64,000 nucleotides of DNA. Source: Duganella qianjiadongensis (GTDB lineage: Bacteria; Pseudomonadota; Gammaproteobacteria; Burkholderiales; Burkholderiaceae_D). The DNA is taken from the NCBI RefSeq assembly GCF_009857915.1, contig NZ_WWCM01000002.1:372001-436000 (forward strand), read 5' to 3'. The notes below the pieces were generated by a model. The model had not been told where the DNA came from. It was given only the letters and a program-made list of their open reading frames with translations, and ran no database searches. This document shows, piece by piece, positions 1-9,047 of the stretch. A program made the translations under genes and the position numbers. How positions within the stretch are numbered: position 1 is the first letter of the stretch; every line of letters starts with the position of its first letter.

Positions 1-469
1 CTGCTGCGATCCGCAGTATGGCGGCGGCAAGCTCGACGCCTATCTGGCTTTCGTCACCGATACCGTCAAGCCATGGGTGGACGCTCACCTGCGCAGCCGC
101 CCCGAACGCGAGCACACGGCCATCATGGGTTCGTCGCTGGGCGGGATTGCCTCGGTGTATATGGCGCAGCGGCGCCCCGACGTGTTTGCAATGGCTGCCA
201 GCCTTTCCGGCTCGTTCTGGTGGAATCAGCAGGCGCTGATCCGCCAGCTGCCTGCCCGCGTGCCGGTGCGATTCTATCTGGATGCCGGCACCTCCGGCGA
301 CGGACTGGAACAGACCGAAAAAATGCGCGACGCCTTGCTGGCACAGGGCTATCGCGCCAATACGGAGCTCGAGTTCTATGCCGCCGATGCAGCCATTCAC
401 AACGAGCGCTCGTGGGCGGCGCGGGTGGAGCGGCCTATGCGCTGGCTGTTCGCCGCACCGCAGCAGTAA
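1..469 (+). CDS. alpha/beta hydrolase, esterase D-like (3' part only)
   Basis: This is the C-terminal part of a serine esterase. The reading frame is open from base 2 to the stop at 467-469 (about 155 residues), so the true start lies left of the window. It contains the nucleophile elbow GSSLGG after a TAIM strand, a plausible acid in FYLDAGTSGD and a catalytic His in AAIHNERSWAARV near the C-terminus, the order expected of a Ser-Asp-His triad. The pattern fits the putative esterase family (PF00756), which includes esterase D and enterochelin-esterase-like enzymes. The substrate cannot be told from this fragment. The gene converges on the chemotaxis receptor to its right, with a 24-bp gap holding a hairpin. 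Confidence 0.8.
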   Translation, partial: CCDPQYGGGKLDAYLAFVTDTVKPWVDAHLRSRPEREHTAIMGSSLGGIASVYMAQRRPDVFAMAASLSGSFWWNQQALIRQLPARVPVRFYLDAGTSGDGLEQTEKMRDALLAQGYRANTELEFYAADAAIHNERSWAARVERPMRWLFAAPQQ

Positions 470-479
470 GCCTGCCGCG

Positions 480-502
480 CCGGCCTGATGGACTCAGGCC
501 GG
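480..502. terminator. hairpin between convergent genes
   Basis: A 9-bp perfect stem (CCGGCCTGA at 480-488, TCAGGCCGG at 494-502) with a TGGAC loop lies just after the esterase stop and overlaps the last codons of the convergent chemotaxis receptor. No T-run follows on either strand, so it may be a weak or Rho-assisted bidirectional terminator rather than a classical intrinsic one. Confidence 0.4.
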
Positions 503-2116
503 TGCCGCCAGCAATTGCCGCTGAGGCGCAGCCGCCAGTCTGGCGCCGCCCTGCAGCTTGAAGACACTGACCGCATCCGTCAGCCTTGCCGCCTGCTGCT
601 CCAGCGCCTCCGCTGCTGCCGCCGATTCTTCCACCAGCGCCGAGTTCTGCTGGGTCACGCTATCCATCTGGCTGATGGCGATGCTGATCTGCTCTATGCC
701 ATCGCGCTGCTCGGCACTGGCCACGCTGATTTCACTGATGATGGCGGTAACCCGCTGTACGCTGGCCACCACTTCATCCATGGTCGCCCCAGCCTCGCCC
801 ACCAGCCGGCTGCCTGCTTCCACCCGCTCGACCGAATCGCCTATCAGTTCCTTGATCTCCTTGGCCGCCGCTGCCGAACGCTGGGCCAGATTGCGCACCT
901 CGGATGCCACCACCGCGAAGCCACGCCCCTGCTCACCAGCCCGCGCCGCTTCGACTGCCGCGTTCAGCGCCAGTATATTGGTCTGGAAGGCGATACCGTC
1001 GATCACCGAAATGATGTCGACTATCTTGCGCGATGATTCGTTGATCGAGCCCATGGTGCGCACCATCTGCTCCACCGCATTCCCGCCTTTGGCGGCGACG
1101 CTTGATGCGGCATCGGCCAGCCGGCAGGCTTCCGTGGCATTGGCATTATTCTGCTGCACGGTAGTGGTCAGTTGCACCATGGCCGCAGCGGTTTCTTCCA
1201 GCGAACTGGCCTGCTCTTCGGTGCGCCCCGACAGATCGAGATTGCCCTGGGCGATTTCCGACGAGGCCAGATGGATGCTGTCCGTACCGTCGCGCACCTT
1301 GCCGACGATGTCGCTCAGATTGTTCTGCATCTGCTTGAGTGCGCCCAGCAACTCGCCTATCTCATCGCTGCTGTTCACCTGCACTTCGGTGCGCAGATCA
1401 CCGGCGGCCACCGTCTGCGCCATATCGACGGCTTCGCTGAGCGGACGGGTGATGCTGCGGATCAGCGCCACCACGGTTACCCAGCCCACCACCAGCGTCA
1501 CGGCCAGCGTGATGCCCATGGCCAGCACGGCCTTGTCGTGCGCGGCCTTGTTGGCCACGGCCATTTCTTCCGTGAGGCGCTGTGATTCCTTGCCGATGTA
1601 GGCGACGATATCGTCGATCTTCTTGGTCGGCTCGCGGTCCATGCCTTTCACCAGCCCGTCCACGATATGCACGCTGTCCGGATTGGCGCCGTCGTACTGC
1701 TTGAGTGCGTTCAGATATTTGCTCACCAGCTCATTCTGGGTGCGGAGGGCCTCTTCCACCAGCGGCGTACCGAGTTCCAGCTTTTTCAGCAGCTCATCGA
1801 GCTGCTTGAGCTTGGCACGGGTCTGCTCCCCGCCTTTGACAAAAGCTTCGCTGTATTTCTGCAGGGCGGCAGGGTCATTGCCACGGATCAGAATGTTCTT
1901 CCATTCCTGCACCTGTATCTTGAATTCCACCTGCGCGGCACGGGCCGCGTCGATGGCCTGACTCAGCGCAACGGAGCGTGCCATGGCCTGTGCACTGATC
2001 TCGTTGGTGTCGTGGAGGGCACGCCAGCCCCCCGTCGCCACGATCGATAAAGCGATAAAAAAGAATACCCCGAGTAAGCGCAGCCTGATACCTATCTTCA
2101 GATTCGACAAATTCAT
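494..2116 (-). CDS. methyl-accepting chemotaxis protein
   Basis: A 540-residue transmembrane chemoreceptor that controls CheA kinase. A first membrane helix lies at about residues 10-30. A periplasmic helical-bundle ligand region of about 160 residues follows, ending in a second helix (VLAMGITLAVTLVVGW). After that come a HAMP linker and a long coiled-coil signalling domain. The cytoplasmic tip carries the highly conserved GIAFQTNILALNAAVEAARA hairpin. The C-terminus is short and Ala/Gln-rich and has no recognisable CheR-binding pentapeptide, so adaptation may rely on other receptors. The periplasmic part resembles a four-helix-bundle sensor, but the ligand is not predictable. No che genes are adjacent. 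The start at 2116 has a purine-rich leader (AAGGGGGAAGTC). Confidence 0.95.
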   Translation of the reverse strand: MNLSNLKIGIRLRLLGVFFFIALSIVATGGWRALHDTNEISAQAMARSVALSQAIDAARAAQVEFKIQVQEWKNILIRGNDPAALQKYSEAFVKGGEQTRAKLKQLDELLKKLELGTPLVEEALRTQNELVSKYLNALKQYDGANPDSVHIVDGLVKGMDREPTKKIDDIVAYIGKESQRLTEEMAVANKAAHDKAVLAMGITLAVTLVVGWVTVVALIRSITRPLSEAVDMAQTVAAGDLRTEVQVNSSDEIGELLGALKQMQNNLSDIVGKVRDGTDSIHLASSEIAQGNLDLSGRTEEQASSLEETAAAMVQLTTTVQQNNANATEACRLADAASSVAAKGGNAVEQMVRTMGSINESSRKIVDIISVIDGIAFQTNILALNAAVEAARAGEQGRGFAVVASEVRNLAQRSAAAAKEIKELIGDSVERVEAGSRLVGEAGATMDEVVASVQRVTAIISEISVASAEQRDGIEQISIAISQMDSVTQQNSALVEESAAAAEALEQQAARLTDAVSVFKLQGGARLAAAPQRQLLAAPA

Positions 2117-2227
2117 GACTTCCCCCTTGGCAACAATCCGGAACCATCATGCCCGCCTTGCATGGAAATACCAACACAATCAGCGGGAAATTTAACAAAC
2201 TGAGTTTTCTTGCAACACTTTTAATTT

Positions 2228-2241
2228 GATAGTTATCTATC
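2228..2241. repeat. short inverted repeat upstream of the chemoreceptor
   Basis: GATAG-TTAT-CTATC is a 14-bp perfect inverted repeat in the AT-rich gap between the GNAT gene and the chemoreceptor. It could be a small operator or a chance palindrome. No matching copy was noticed elsewhere. Confidence 0.25.
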
Positions 2242-2246
2242 CCGGT

Positions 2247-2765
2247 CTATGCAGACGCGAAGGCGATCCGGTATTTATTGGTGGCGACCGTATTCGGCGG
2301 GAATAATTCGCTGCCGATGTAGCGCAGGCCCAGCTTTTCCAGCAGACGGATGGAATTAACATTGCTGGGTTTCGTAATGCCCATCAGCGCAGGCAGTTGC
2401 AGCTGTTCGCGGGCATAGGCCAGCACTGCAGCCGCCGCTTCATAGGTATAACCCTGACCGAAATAGGCGGGCCGGATGGCATAGCCGATATCCACTTCCG
2501 GCAGCGTATCGCGCTTGATCAGGCCGCACAAACCGAGCGGCTGACCATCGCTCCGGCGCTCCATCACATACAGCGAATGGCCGTGCTGGGCCTGCATGGC
2601 CATGGGCCCTTCCAGGATGGCGCTGCGCGCACCTTCCACGCTGCGCACCCCCTTGTCGCCGATATTTTCCAGCCAGGTCGGATCGTTGACCAGTTCGAAA
2701 TAGAACGCGGCGTCGTCCGGATTCATGGTGCGCAGGTGCAAACGTTCAGTGCTCAGTATCTTCAT
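2247..2765 (-). CDS. GNAT-family N-acetyltransferase (RimJ/RimL-like)
   Basis: A 172-residue protein that transfers an acetyl group from acetyl-CoA to an amine. It opens with the TERLHLRTMNPDDAAFYFELVND pattern typical of the RimJ/RimL subgroup (Acetyltransf_3). The central acetyl-CoA-binding region reads IGYAIRPAYFGQGY, a variant of the usual R/Q-x-x-G-x-G/A loop. It ends with NVNSIRLLEKLGLRYIG, the conserved cofactor-side helix of the family. Length is normal for a single-domain enzyme. Whether the target is a ribosomal protein or a small molecule cannot be said. It lies 144 bp downstream of the deaminase-like gene on the same strand, so it may be transcribed separately. Confidence 0.9.
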   Translation of the reverse strand: MKILSTERLHLRTMNPDDAAFYFELVNDPTWLENIGDKGVRSVEGARSAILEGPMAMQAQHGHSLYVMERRSDGQPLGLCGLIKRDTLPEVDIGYAIRPAYFGQGYTYEAAAAVLAYAREQLQLPALMGITKPSNVNSIRLLEKLGLRYIGSELFPPNTVATNKYRIAFASA

Positions 2766-2909
2766 ACCAGAAACTAACCTCAGAAAAAACAGGACTATGC
2801 GCAGCAGTGCAGACTAGCAGGGCACTTTGCCAGAGCGCAACAGAAAGGACATCCTGATTGTCGGGGATTTCATACGGCAAGTCCAGCGAGCCTTGCCGTA
2901 CTGTGGCTT

Positions 2910-4196
2910 CTAGCGCTGCAAGCGGAAATCTACCTGTCCGGGGCGGCCAGCAAGATGCAAGCGACTCACGGCCCGCGGTGCCTCGGCCACCACTTTACCG
3001 CGCCGCATCACCATGCGGCGCGCGGCGCGCAGACGGATGGCGGCTACCGGATCGGGCGCATCGAGCAGCACCAGATCGGCATGGTGTCCGACTGCCACGC
3101 CATAGCCCTGCAGGCCGAGGATGCGGGCCGGATTGCTGGTCACCGCCTGATAGCAGGCACGCATGGCGTCCTGTCCCGTCATCTGCGCCACATGCAGGCC
3201 CATGTGCGCCACTTCCAGCATATCGCCCGAGCCCAGGCTGTACCACGGATCCTGCACGCAGTCGTGGCCGAACGCCACCTCCACGCCAGCGGCCAGCAGT
3301 TCCGGCACGCGCGTCATGCCGCGCCGTTTCGGGTAGCTGTCGTGCCGCCCCTGCAGGGTGATGTTGATGAGCGGATTGGCGATCGCCGCCACACCGGCTT
3401 CGCGTATCAGCGGCAGCAGCTTGCTGACGTAATAGTTGTCCATCGAATGCATGGAGGTCAGATGCGAGCCGGCCACCCTGCCCTGCAAGCCGAGGCGCTG
3501 GGTTTCGTAGGCCAGCGTTTCGATGTGGCGCGACAGCGGATCATCCGATTCGTCGCAGTGCATATCCACCATCAGGCCCCGCTCGGCGGCCAGTTCGCAC
3601 AGCAGTTTGACCGAAGCGGCGCCATCGGCCATGGTGCGTTCGAAGTGCGGAATGCCGCCCACCACCTCCACCCCCATAGCGAGCGCGCGGCGCAGATTGG
3701 CCAGCGCCGTCGGACTGCGCAGCACGCCGTCCTGGGGGAAGGCCACCAGTTGCAGATCGAGATAGGGCGCCACCTGTCTGCGCACTTCCAGTAGCGCTTC
3801 CACCGCCAGCAGGCGGTCGTCGCATATATCGACGTGGGAACGGATGGCCAGCAGGCCGCGCGCCACGGCCCAGTCGCAATACTGCAGGGCGCGCTCGATC
3901 AGCGCCTGCTGGGTCAGTTGCGGCTTGAGCTCGGCCCACAGCGCGATGCCTTCCAGCAGCATGCCGGACGCATTTACCCGGGGCAGGCCGTAGCTGAGCG
4001 TGGCGTCCATATGGAAGTGGGCATCGACAAACGGCGCGCTCAGCAGATCGCCCTGCGCATCGATTTCCTGTGCCCCGCGCAGCGCCAGGGCGGGGCCTAG
4101 CGCCGTAATGCGTCCGCCCGCAATGGCCACATCCACCCCGCGCTGGCCATCGGCCAGACTGGCATTGCGGATTACTGTATCGACCGTCACATCCAT
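2910..4196 (-). CDS. cytosine deaminase-like amidohydrolase (CodA family, variant active site)
   Basis: A 428-residue metal-dependent deaminase of the amidohydrolase superfamily, collinear with E. coli cytosine deaminase. Metal ligands are visible at H60 and H62 (DAHFHMD), H213 with general-base E216 (MHCDES), H245 (GSHLTSMH) and D312 (FGHD). The substrate-amide-recognising Gln is kept at Q155 (VAFPQDG), and the LQGRHDSYPKRRG loop is strongly conserved. The residue after D312 is Cys (C313), where the E. coli enzyme has a second Asp (D314). That position contacts the pyrimidine ring and, when changed, shifts preference between cytosine and analogues. The substrate may therefore be a modified pyrimidine or related ring. 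The gene follows DUF2164 with a 12-bp gap, suggesting an operon. No permease or repressor is adjacent. Confidence 0.85.
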   Translation of the reverse strand: MDVTVDTVIRNASLADGQRGVDVAIAGGRITALGPALALRGAQEIDAQGDLLSAPFVDAHFHMDATLSYGLPRVNASGMLLEGIALWAELKPQLTQQALIERALQYCDWAVARGLLAIRSHVDICDDRLLAVEALLEVRRQVAPYLDLQLVAFPQDGVLRSPTALANLRRALAMGVEVVGGIPHFERTMADGAASVKLLCELAAERGLMVDMHCDESDDPLSRHIETLAYETQRLGLQGRVAGSHLTSMHSMDNYYVSKLLPLIREAGVAAIANPLINITLQGRHDSYPKRRGMTRVPELLAAGVEVAFGHDCVQDPWYSLGSGDMLEVAHMGLHVAQMTGQDAMRACYQAVTSNPARILGLQGYGVAVGHHADLVLLDAPDPVAAIRLRAARRMVMRRGKVVAEAPRAVSRLHLAGRPGQVDFRLQR

Positions 4197-4208
4197 GTGC
4201 GCTCCCGC

Positions 4209-4457
4209 CTATTTCTTCCAGTAAGAGAATTCCGTCTCGTAGCACTCGGTCTGCAGTTCGGCTATCCGCTCCTGCATGGCGGCCTGCGCATCGACGATGG
4301 CCTGATTGTAGACAGAGGGACCGATTTCGCGCAAACAGAAGTCCAGCAGCAGACGCGCTTTCAGATCGCCCACTTCTTCATCCAGATGCTCGGCGCAATA
4401 GCGCTGGATAGAGCCGATCAGGCGCTGCTCCACATCCTTGTCCAGCTTGATCGCCAT
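4209..4457 (-). CDS. DUF2164 family protein
   Basis: A small 82-residue cytoplasmic protein. The features AIKLDKDVEQRLIGSIQRYC, LLLDFCLREIGPSVYNQAI and a final CYETEFSYW match the layout of DUF2164, a family of about 80 residues common in beta- and gammaproteobacteria with no assigned function. It is followed 12 bp later by the cytosine-deaminase-like gene, and it diverges from the phasin gene across a 175-bp gap. No metal-binding or DNA-binding motif is evident. Confidence 0.85.
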   Translation of the reverse strand: MAIKLDKDVEQRLIGSIQRYCAEHLDEEVGDLKARLLLDFCLREIGPSVYNQAIVDAQAAMQERIAELQTECYETEFSYWKK

Positions 4458-4632
4458 GTTGGCGTCCTTTCATCTAAACATAAAAATTATTGCGCCGCAG
4501 TAATTCATCGACGATGTCATACGAAAATGCTTTTCAAGCCTAATATTCAAGGCTAGAATCAAATTATTGCATCGCACCAAATGTATCGGCCAGACGCAAC
4601 CATGCCGACATTCTAATCGTCCAGGAGAAACC

Positions 4633-5238
4633 ATGTCTTCGATCACCGAACAGTTTTCCGCAGCCACCCGCAGCCAGCTTGAAAACCAGATCGTCCTGCT
4701 CAATACACTGGCCAGCAGCGCGGTCGCCAGTGCCGAAAAATTGTTTGCGCTCAACCTCAACACCACCCGCGCCAGCGTCGTACAAGGCTCGGCTGCGGCC
4801 AAAAAGCTGCTGGAAGCACGCGGCCCGCAGGAACTGTTCCAGCTCAATCAGGCCGACACGGCGAATTTCGACCAGCTGTTCGACTATGGCCGCGCACTGT
4901 ACGGTATCGCTGCCAGCGCCCAGACCGAACTGCTGCAAAGCGCCAAAGACACCCTGCAGAAACTGACGCCATTCAGTGCCGCAGTTGCACCGCAAGTAGC
5001 GCCGGCAACAATCGCCGCAGCAAAACTGGCTGCCGTCGCCAAGCCGGCTGTGGCTAAAGCCCCCGCCAAAGCCGCCGAACCGGCACCGGTCGTCGAAGTG
5101 GCTGCCGTGGCGGTGGAAATCGTCAGCCCCGCACCAGCACAGGCCCAGCTGATCGAAGCGGAAGTGGTGGAAGTGAAGGAGCTGCCCGCTGCCAAAGCCG
5201 CCCCGAAAGCCAAGCCAGCCAGCAAAGCCAAAAAATAA
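4633..5238 (+). CDS. phasin family protein (polyhydroxyalkanoate granule-associated)
   Basis: A 201-residue phasin, which coats PHA storage granules and controls their number and size. The first 115 residues form the helical phasin domain: it starts MSSITEQFSAATRSQLENQ and contains VVQGSAAAKKLLEARGPQEL and FDQLFDYGRALYGI, the usual hallmarks. The rest is a low-complexity Ala/Pro/Lys/Val tail ending in KAKPASKAKK, probably a disordered linker with a basic end. The start at 4633 is chosen because AGGAG lies 5-10 bases upstream. The longer open frame from 4567 would add non-conserved residues. No other PHA genes are in the window. Confidence 0.92.
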   Translation: MSSITEQFSAATRSQLENQIVLLNTLASSAVASAEKLFALNLNTTRASVVQGSAAAKKLLEARGPQELFQLNQADTANFDQLFDYGRALYGIAASAQTELLQSAKDTLQKLTPFSAAVAPQVAPATIAAAKLAAVAKPAVAKAPAKAAEPAPVVEVAAVAVEIVSPAPAQAQLIEAEVVEVKELPAAKAAPKAKPASKAKK

Positions 5239-5304
5239 CGCCTGCCGGGAGGTGATGCAGGCATTGGTGTATCCTAGCGGGCTGTAAGGTTTCCGCTGGG
5301 TTTT

Positions 5305-7059
5305 ATGGCAACACTCTCTCGACTGATAGGCGGCTTCGTGCGCCAGCACAGCCGCGCCTACGCGCTCTCGGCCATCATGCTGGCCGGAGTGGCCACGCTA
5401 ACCATCTGGGTGCCGCGCAAAGTGGGCGCCATGATAGATGGACTGGCTAGCCACACGCTGGGCGGCAGCGACCTGCTGCGCGAAATCTCCTACCTGCTGC
5501 TGATAGGCGCAGGCATCTATTTCCTGCGGGTGGGCTGGCGCCAGATACTATATGGCGCGGCCTACCAGCTCGGCGTCTCGCTGCGCACCCGCCTGTACAC
5601 CCGCCTGACGCTGCAGGGCCCGGCCTTCTACCAGCAGCAGCGCACGGGCGACCTGATGGCACTGGCCACCAACGATATCGACGCCATCGAAATGGCCGCC
5701 GGCGAAGCCATGCTGGCCGGCTTCGACGGCGCGCTCACGCTGGCCATGGTACTGGGCGTGATGCTGCTGGGCGTAGACTGGCGGCTGGCCTGCATCGCCC
5801 TGCTGCCCTTCCCGCTGATGGCATGGTCGTTCTGGTTCATTTCGGGCCATATCCACACGGCTGCCACGGAAACCCTCAAGCATTTCAGCGCCCTCAACGA
5901 CCATGTGCAGGAAACCCTGTCCGGCGTGCGCCCCCTGCGCGCGCTGGGGCTGGAACAGCGCAGCGCCCGGCATTTCGCCACGCTGGCCCGGCACGCCTCC
6001 GACGCCAGCCTGCGCGCACAGGTGTGGGAAGCGGCCTACGAACCGGCCGTGGGCCTGACACTGACGGCAGCGGGCGGCCTGACGCTGGGGCTGGGCGGCT
6101 ATCTGGTCTGGCAGCAGCAGCTGACCATCGGTGCGCTGACCAGCTTTTCCATGTATCTGGGCCAGCTGATCTGGCCCATGTTTGCTGCCGGCTGGGTGCT
6201 GGCGCTGATCGAACGGGGACGCGCCGCGTGGCAGCGCCTGCAACCCCTGCTCGATGCGCCGCTGGTGATCGACGACCACGGCACGCTGGCGCAGGTGGCG
6301 AGCGGCCCGCTGGCGCTGCAGAACGTGACCTACCATTATCCGCAGCAGAGCGCTGCCGCGCTGGAAAATATCACGCTGACGCTGGCCGCCGGCCAGACGC
6401 TGGGGCTGGTGGGCCCTACCGGCAGCGGTAAAAGCACGCTGCTGCGCGTGCTGCTGCGCCAGCTCACGCCGCAGTCGGGCAGCGTGAGCTGGGCCGGCCA
6501 GCCGCTGGCCAGCTACCAGTTGCAGGCGCTGCGCGCGGCAATCAGCTGGGTGCCGCAGGAATCCTTCCTGTTCTCGGCCTCGATTGCGGAAAACATTGCA
6601 CTGGCCCGGCCTGAGGCGAGCCGCGCCGAAATCGAACAGGCGGCCCGGCTGGCCGATATCCACCACGATATCCTGCGCTTCCCGCAGGGCTATGCCACGC
6701 CGGTAGGCGAGAAAGGCATCACCTTGTCGGGCGGCCAGCGCCAGCGCGTTGCCATCGCCCGTGCCCTGCTGGCCGATAACGATCTGCTGCTGCTCGACGA
6801 TGCCCTGTCGGCCGTCGATACCGGCACGGAAACCCGCATCCTCCAGCATCTGGAACAGCTGCGCCAGCAGCGCAAAGGCCGCAGCGCCATCATCGCCAGC
6901 CACCGCCTGAGCGCCGTGGTCAACGCCGACCTGATCGTTGTGCTGCGCGCTGGCCGCATCTGCGAAACCGGCAGCCACGCACAGCTGCTGGCCGCCGACG
7001 GCTGGTATGCCAGCCAGTGGCGCTATCAACAACTGGAAGCGAGCCTCGATGCAGCCTGA
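5305..7059 (+). CDS. mdlA: ABC exporter half-transporter, MdlA-like subunit
   Basis: A 584-residue half-transporter: an N-terminal six-helix ABC membrane domain (about 1-290) fused to a nucleotide-binding domain (about 335-575). Walker A is GPTGSGKS, the signature is LSGGQRQRVAIARA and the Walker B strand is LLLLDDALSAVD. The catalytic Glu that normally follows Walker B is Asp here, so one composite ATP site should be degenerate, as in the MdlA side of heterodimeric exporters. The next gene overlaps its stop by 11 bp and encodes the complementary subunit, so the two should form one inner-membrane heterodimer. The substrate is unknown; relatives are linked to lipids or drugs. Confidence 0.9.
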   Translation: MATLSRLIGGFVRQHSRAYALSAIMLAGVATLTIWVPRKVGAMIDGLASHTLGGSDLLREISYLLLIGAGIYFLRVGWRQILYGAAYQLGVSLRTRLYTRLTLQGPAFYQQQRTGDLMALATNDIDAIEMAAGEAMLAGFDGALTLAMVLGVMLLGVDWRLACIALLPFPLMAWSFWFISGHIHTAATETLKHFSALNDHVQETLSGVRPLRALGLEQRSARHFATLARHASDASLRAQVWEAAYEPAVGLTLTAAGGLTLGLGGYLVWQQQLTIGALTSFSMYLGQLIWPMFAAGWVLALIERGRAAWQRLQPLLDAPLVIDDHGTLAQVASGPLALQNVTYHYPQQSAAALENITLTLAAGQTLGLVGPTGSGKSTLLRVLLRQLTPQSGSVSWAGQPLASYQLQALRAAISWVPQESFLFSASIAENIALARPEASRAEIEQAARLADIHHDILRFPQGYATPVGEKGITLSGGQRQRVAIARALLADNDLLLLDDALSAVDTGTETRILQHLEQLRQQRKGRSAIIASHRLSAVVNADLIVVLRAGRICETGSHAQLLAADGWYASQWRYQQLEASLDAA

Positions 7060-8851
7060 ATCGTCTAGCAAAACTGCCGCCACACAGGCTTTCCGTCCGG
7101 CGCTGGCGCTGCTGCAGCGCGCCGCCCATCCCGATCTGCACCATCTGTGGCGCGCCATCGTCTGGCTGGTGCTGGCCGCCCTGCTGGAAGTGCTGGGCCC
7201 CATCATGGGCAAGGCGCTGATCGACCAGCATCTGCTGCCGCACCATCTGGACTGGCCGCGCATGGCAGCCCTGCTGGCCGGCGTGGTGCTGACCGGCTGG
7301 ATCGCCAGCGGCCTGCGCTACCTGCAGCTGGTGCGCCTGTCCGGTCTGGCCATGCGCTCGGTGATGCGGCTGCGCGAAATGGTGTACAGCCATGTGCTGC
7401 AGCTGCCCATGGCCTACTTCGATCGCGCCATTACGGGCCAGCTGGTGTCGCGCGTAACGAACGATACCGAGGCCGTGAAGACCCTGTACATACAGGTGCT
7501 GTTCGTGATGCTGGACAGTTCCATCGTGCTGATCGGCACCGTGGCGGCGATGGCCTGGCTGGACTGGCACCTGATGCTGATCGTGCTGGCCCTGCTGCCC
7601 ATGGTGCTGCTGATCGTCTGGCTATACCAGCGCTGGAGCGCGCCCGCCGTGACGCGCGCGCGCGCCCTGCGCAGCGACATCAACGCGCAGATGGCCGAGT
7701 CGATAGCGGGCATGAGCGTGCTCCAGGCCAGCAATGCCGAACGCCGTTTCGGCCAGCGCTTCGCCCGCACCAATACCGATCACTACCACGCCCGTCTGGC
7801 CGAACTGCGCGCCAATGCGTGGCTGCTGCGCCCGGCGCTGGACCTGTTCAACATCATCCTGCTGGCAGCCGTGATTTTCCTGTTCGGCCAGCGCGCCATG
7901 ACAGCGGCCGAAGTAGGCGTGCTGTATGCCTTCATCAGCTATCTGGCCCGCGTCATCGAGCCGCTGATCCAGATCACCATGCAGTTCAGCCAGCTGCAGC
8001 AGTCCGTCGTGGCCAGTGCCCGCGTCGCCACCCTGCTGGACGAAGCGCGCGCCGACGAACACTGCGACGGTAGCCGTGCATCTGCCGCCGCCGCTGCCGT
8101 GCCGACCGGGACGGGCGGCAGCGCCGCCGTCAGCATCGAACAGGTGGATTTTGCCTACCATCCCGGCACGCCTGTGCTGCACGACCTGTCGCTGCAGATA
8201 GCCAGCGGCAGCTACATCGGCATCGTCGGCCATACCGGCAGCGGCAAATCCACCCTGCTGGCACTGCTGCTGCGCTACTACACGGCGCAGCAGGGCAGCA
8301 TCCGCCTGTACGGCACGCCGCTGGCCAGCATCGCCAATGACCGCTTCCGCGCCGAAGTGGGGCTGGTGCCGCAAGATCCCTTCCTGCTGGCTGCCTCGGC
8401 GCGCGAAAACATCGACATGGGACGCGGCCTGTCCGACGCCAATATCGTCGCAGCAGCACGCGCAGCCCACGCCCATGATTTCATCTGCGCGCTCGATCAG
8501 GGCTATGACAGCCCGCTGGGCGAAGGCGGCTCGCGCCTGTCGGTAGGCCAGAAACAGCTACTGGCAATTGCCCGCGCGCTGGCCGGCAAGCCGCGCATCC
8601 TGCTGCTGGACGAAGCGACTTCGCACATCGACTCGCAGACCGAGCAGATCGTGCAGAGCGCACTCGATGCCCTGCGCGGCAGCGTCACCGTGATCGCCAT
8701 CGCACACCGCCTGTCCACCATCCGCGACGCCGACCGTATCATCGTGCTCAGTCACGGCCGCATCGCGGAACAGGGAGCGCATGAGCAACTGATGCAGATA
8801 CGCGACGGTATCTACCAGCGCTTATACCTGCTGCAGCAATTGGCTGCTTGA
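7049..8851 (+). CDS. mdlB: ABC exporter half-transporter, MdlB-like subunit
   Basis: A 600-residue partner of the preceding half-transporter, with a membrane domain (about 25-320) and an NBD (about 360-595). Walker A is GHTGSGKS. The signature is the non-canonical LSVGQKQLLAIARAL. Walker B is followed by the catalytic Glu in ILLLDEATSHIDSQTE. This is the mirror image of the first subunit, which has canonical LSGGQ but Asp in place of Glu, and it is the expected division of labour in an asymmetric heterodimer. The start is set at ATG 7049, inside the last codons of the upstream gene, because conserved sequence begins there; the 37 extra upstream codons in this frame are simply antiphase mdlA sequence. 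Confidence 0.9.
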   Translation: MQPESSSKTAATQAFRPALALLQRAAHPDLHHLWRAIVWLVLAALLEVLGPIMGKALIDQHLLPHHLDWPRMAALLAGVVLTGWIASGLRYLQLVRLSGLAMRSVMRLREMVYSHVLQLPMAYFDRAITGQLVSRVTNDTEAVKTLYIQVLFVMLDSSIVLIGTVAAMAWLDWHLMLIVLALLPMVLLIVWLYQRWSAPAVTRARALRSDINAQMAESIAGMSVLQASNAERRFGQRFARTNTDHYHARLAELRANAWLLRPALDLFNIILLAAVIFLFGQRAMTAAEVGVLYAFISYLARVIEPLIQITMQFSQLQQSVVASARVATLLDEARADEHCDGSRASAAAAAVPTGTGGSAAVSIEQVDFAYHPGTPVLHDLSLQIASGSYIGIVGHTGSGKSTLLALLLRYYTAQQGSIRLYGTPLASIANDRFRAEVGLVPQDPFLLAASARENIDMGRGLSDANIVAAARAAHAHDFICALDQGYDSPLGEGGSRLSVGQKQLLAIARALAGKPRILLLDEATSHIDSQTEQIVQSALDALRGSVTVIAIAHRLSTIRDADRIIVLSHGRIAEQGAHEQLMQIRDGIYQRLYLLQQLAA

Positions 8852-8997
8852 AACTCGAGCGGGCAAGCATTAATATTTTTTAAAATTGAACAGCAAACAG
8901 GTGCAGCAATCCAACAGTAGGCCATGCCGCAGCGGCCAAAACTGTGGCGTTTTAGCCAAAATAGCGGATGCGCGGGATTTCCGATCAGCAACAAGAA

Positions 8998-9003
8998 TAT
9001 AAT
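8998..9003 (+). promoter_or_regulatory. possible -10 element for the diguanylate cyclase gene
   Basis: TATAAT, a perfect sigma-70 -10 hexamer, lies 44 bp before the TTG start of the next gene, in the 196-bp gap after the ABC exporter. No good -35 is seen at the right distance, so an activator or a weak promoter is possible. The rest of the gap (8852-8997) is AT-rich near its left end and holds no recognisable gene. Confidence 0.4.
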
Positions 9004-9047
9004 CAGCTACACACTCGAACCGCGCCATCATCCGAGGAGACCGATCG

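Noticed and set aside
4530-4560. AGCCT/AGGCT inverted repeat upstream of the phasin gene as a repressor site
   Set aside because: Arms are only five bases and no regulator gene is adjacent, so it could be chance.
5548-7263. 571-codon minus-strand open frame
   Set aside because: Antisense to the ABC exporter genes; no recognisable domain.
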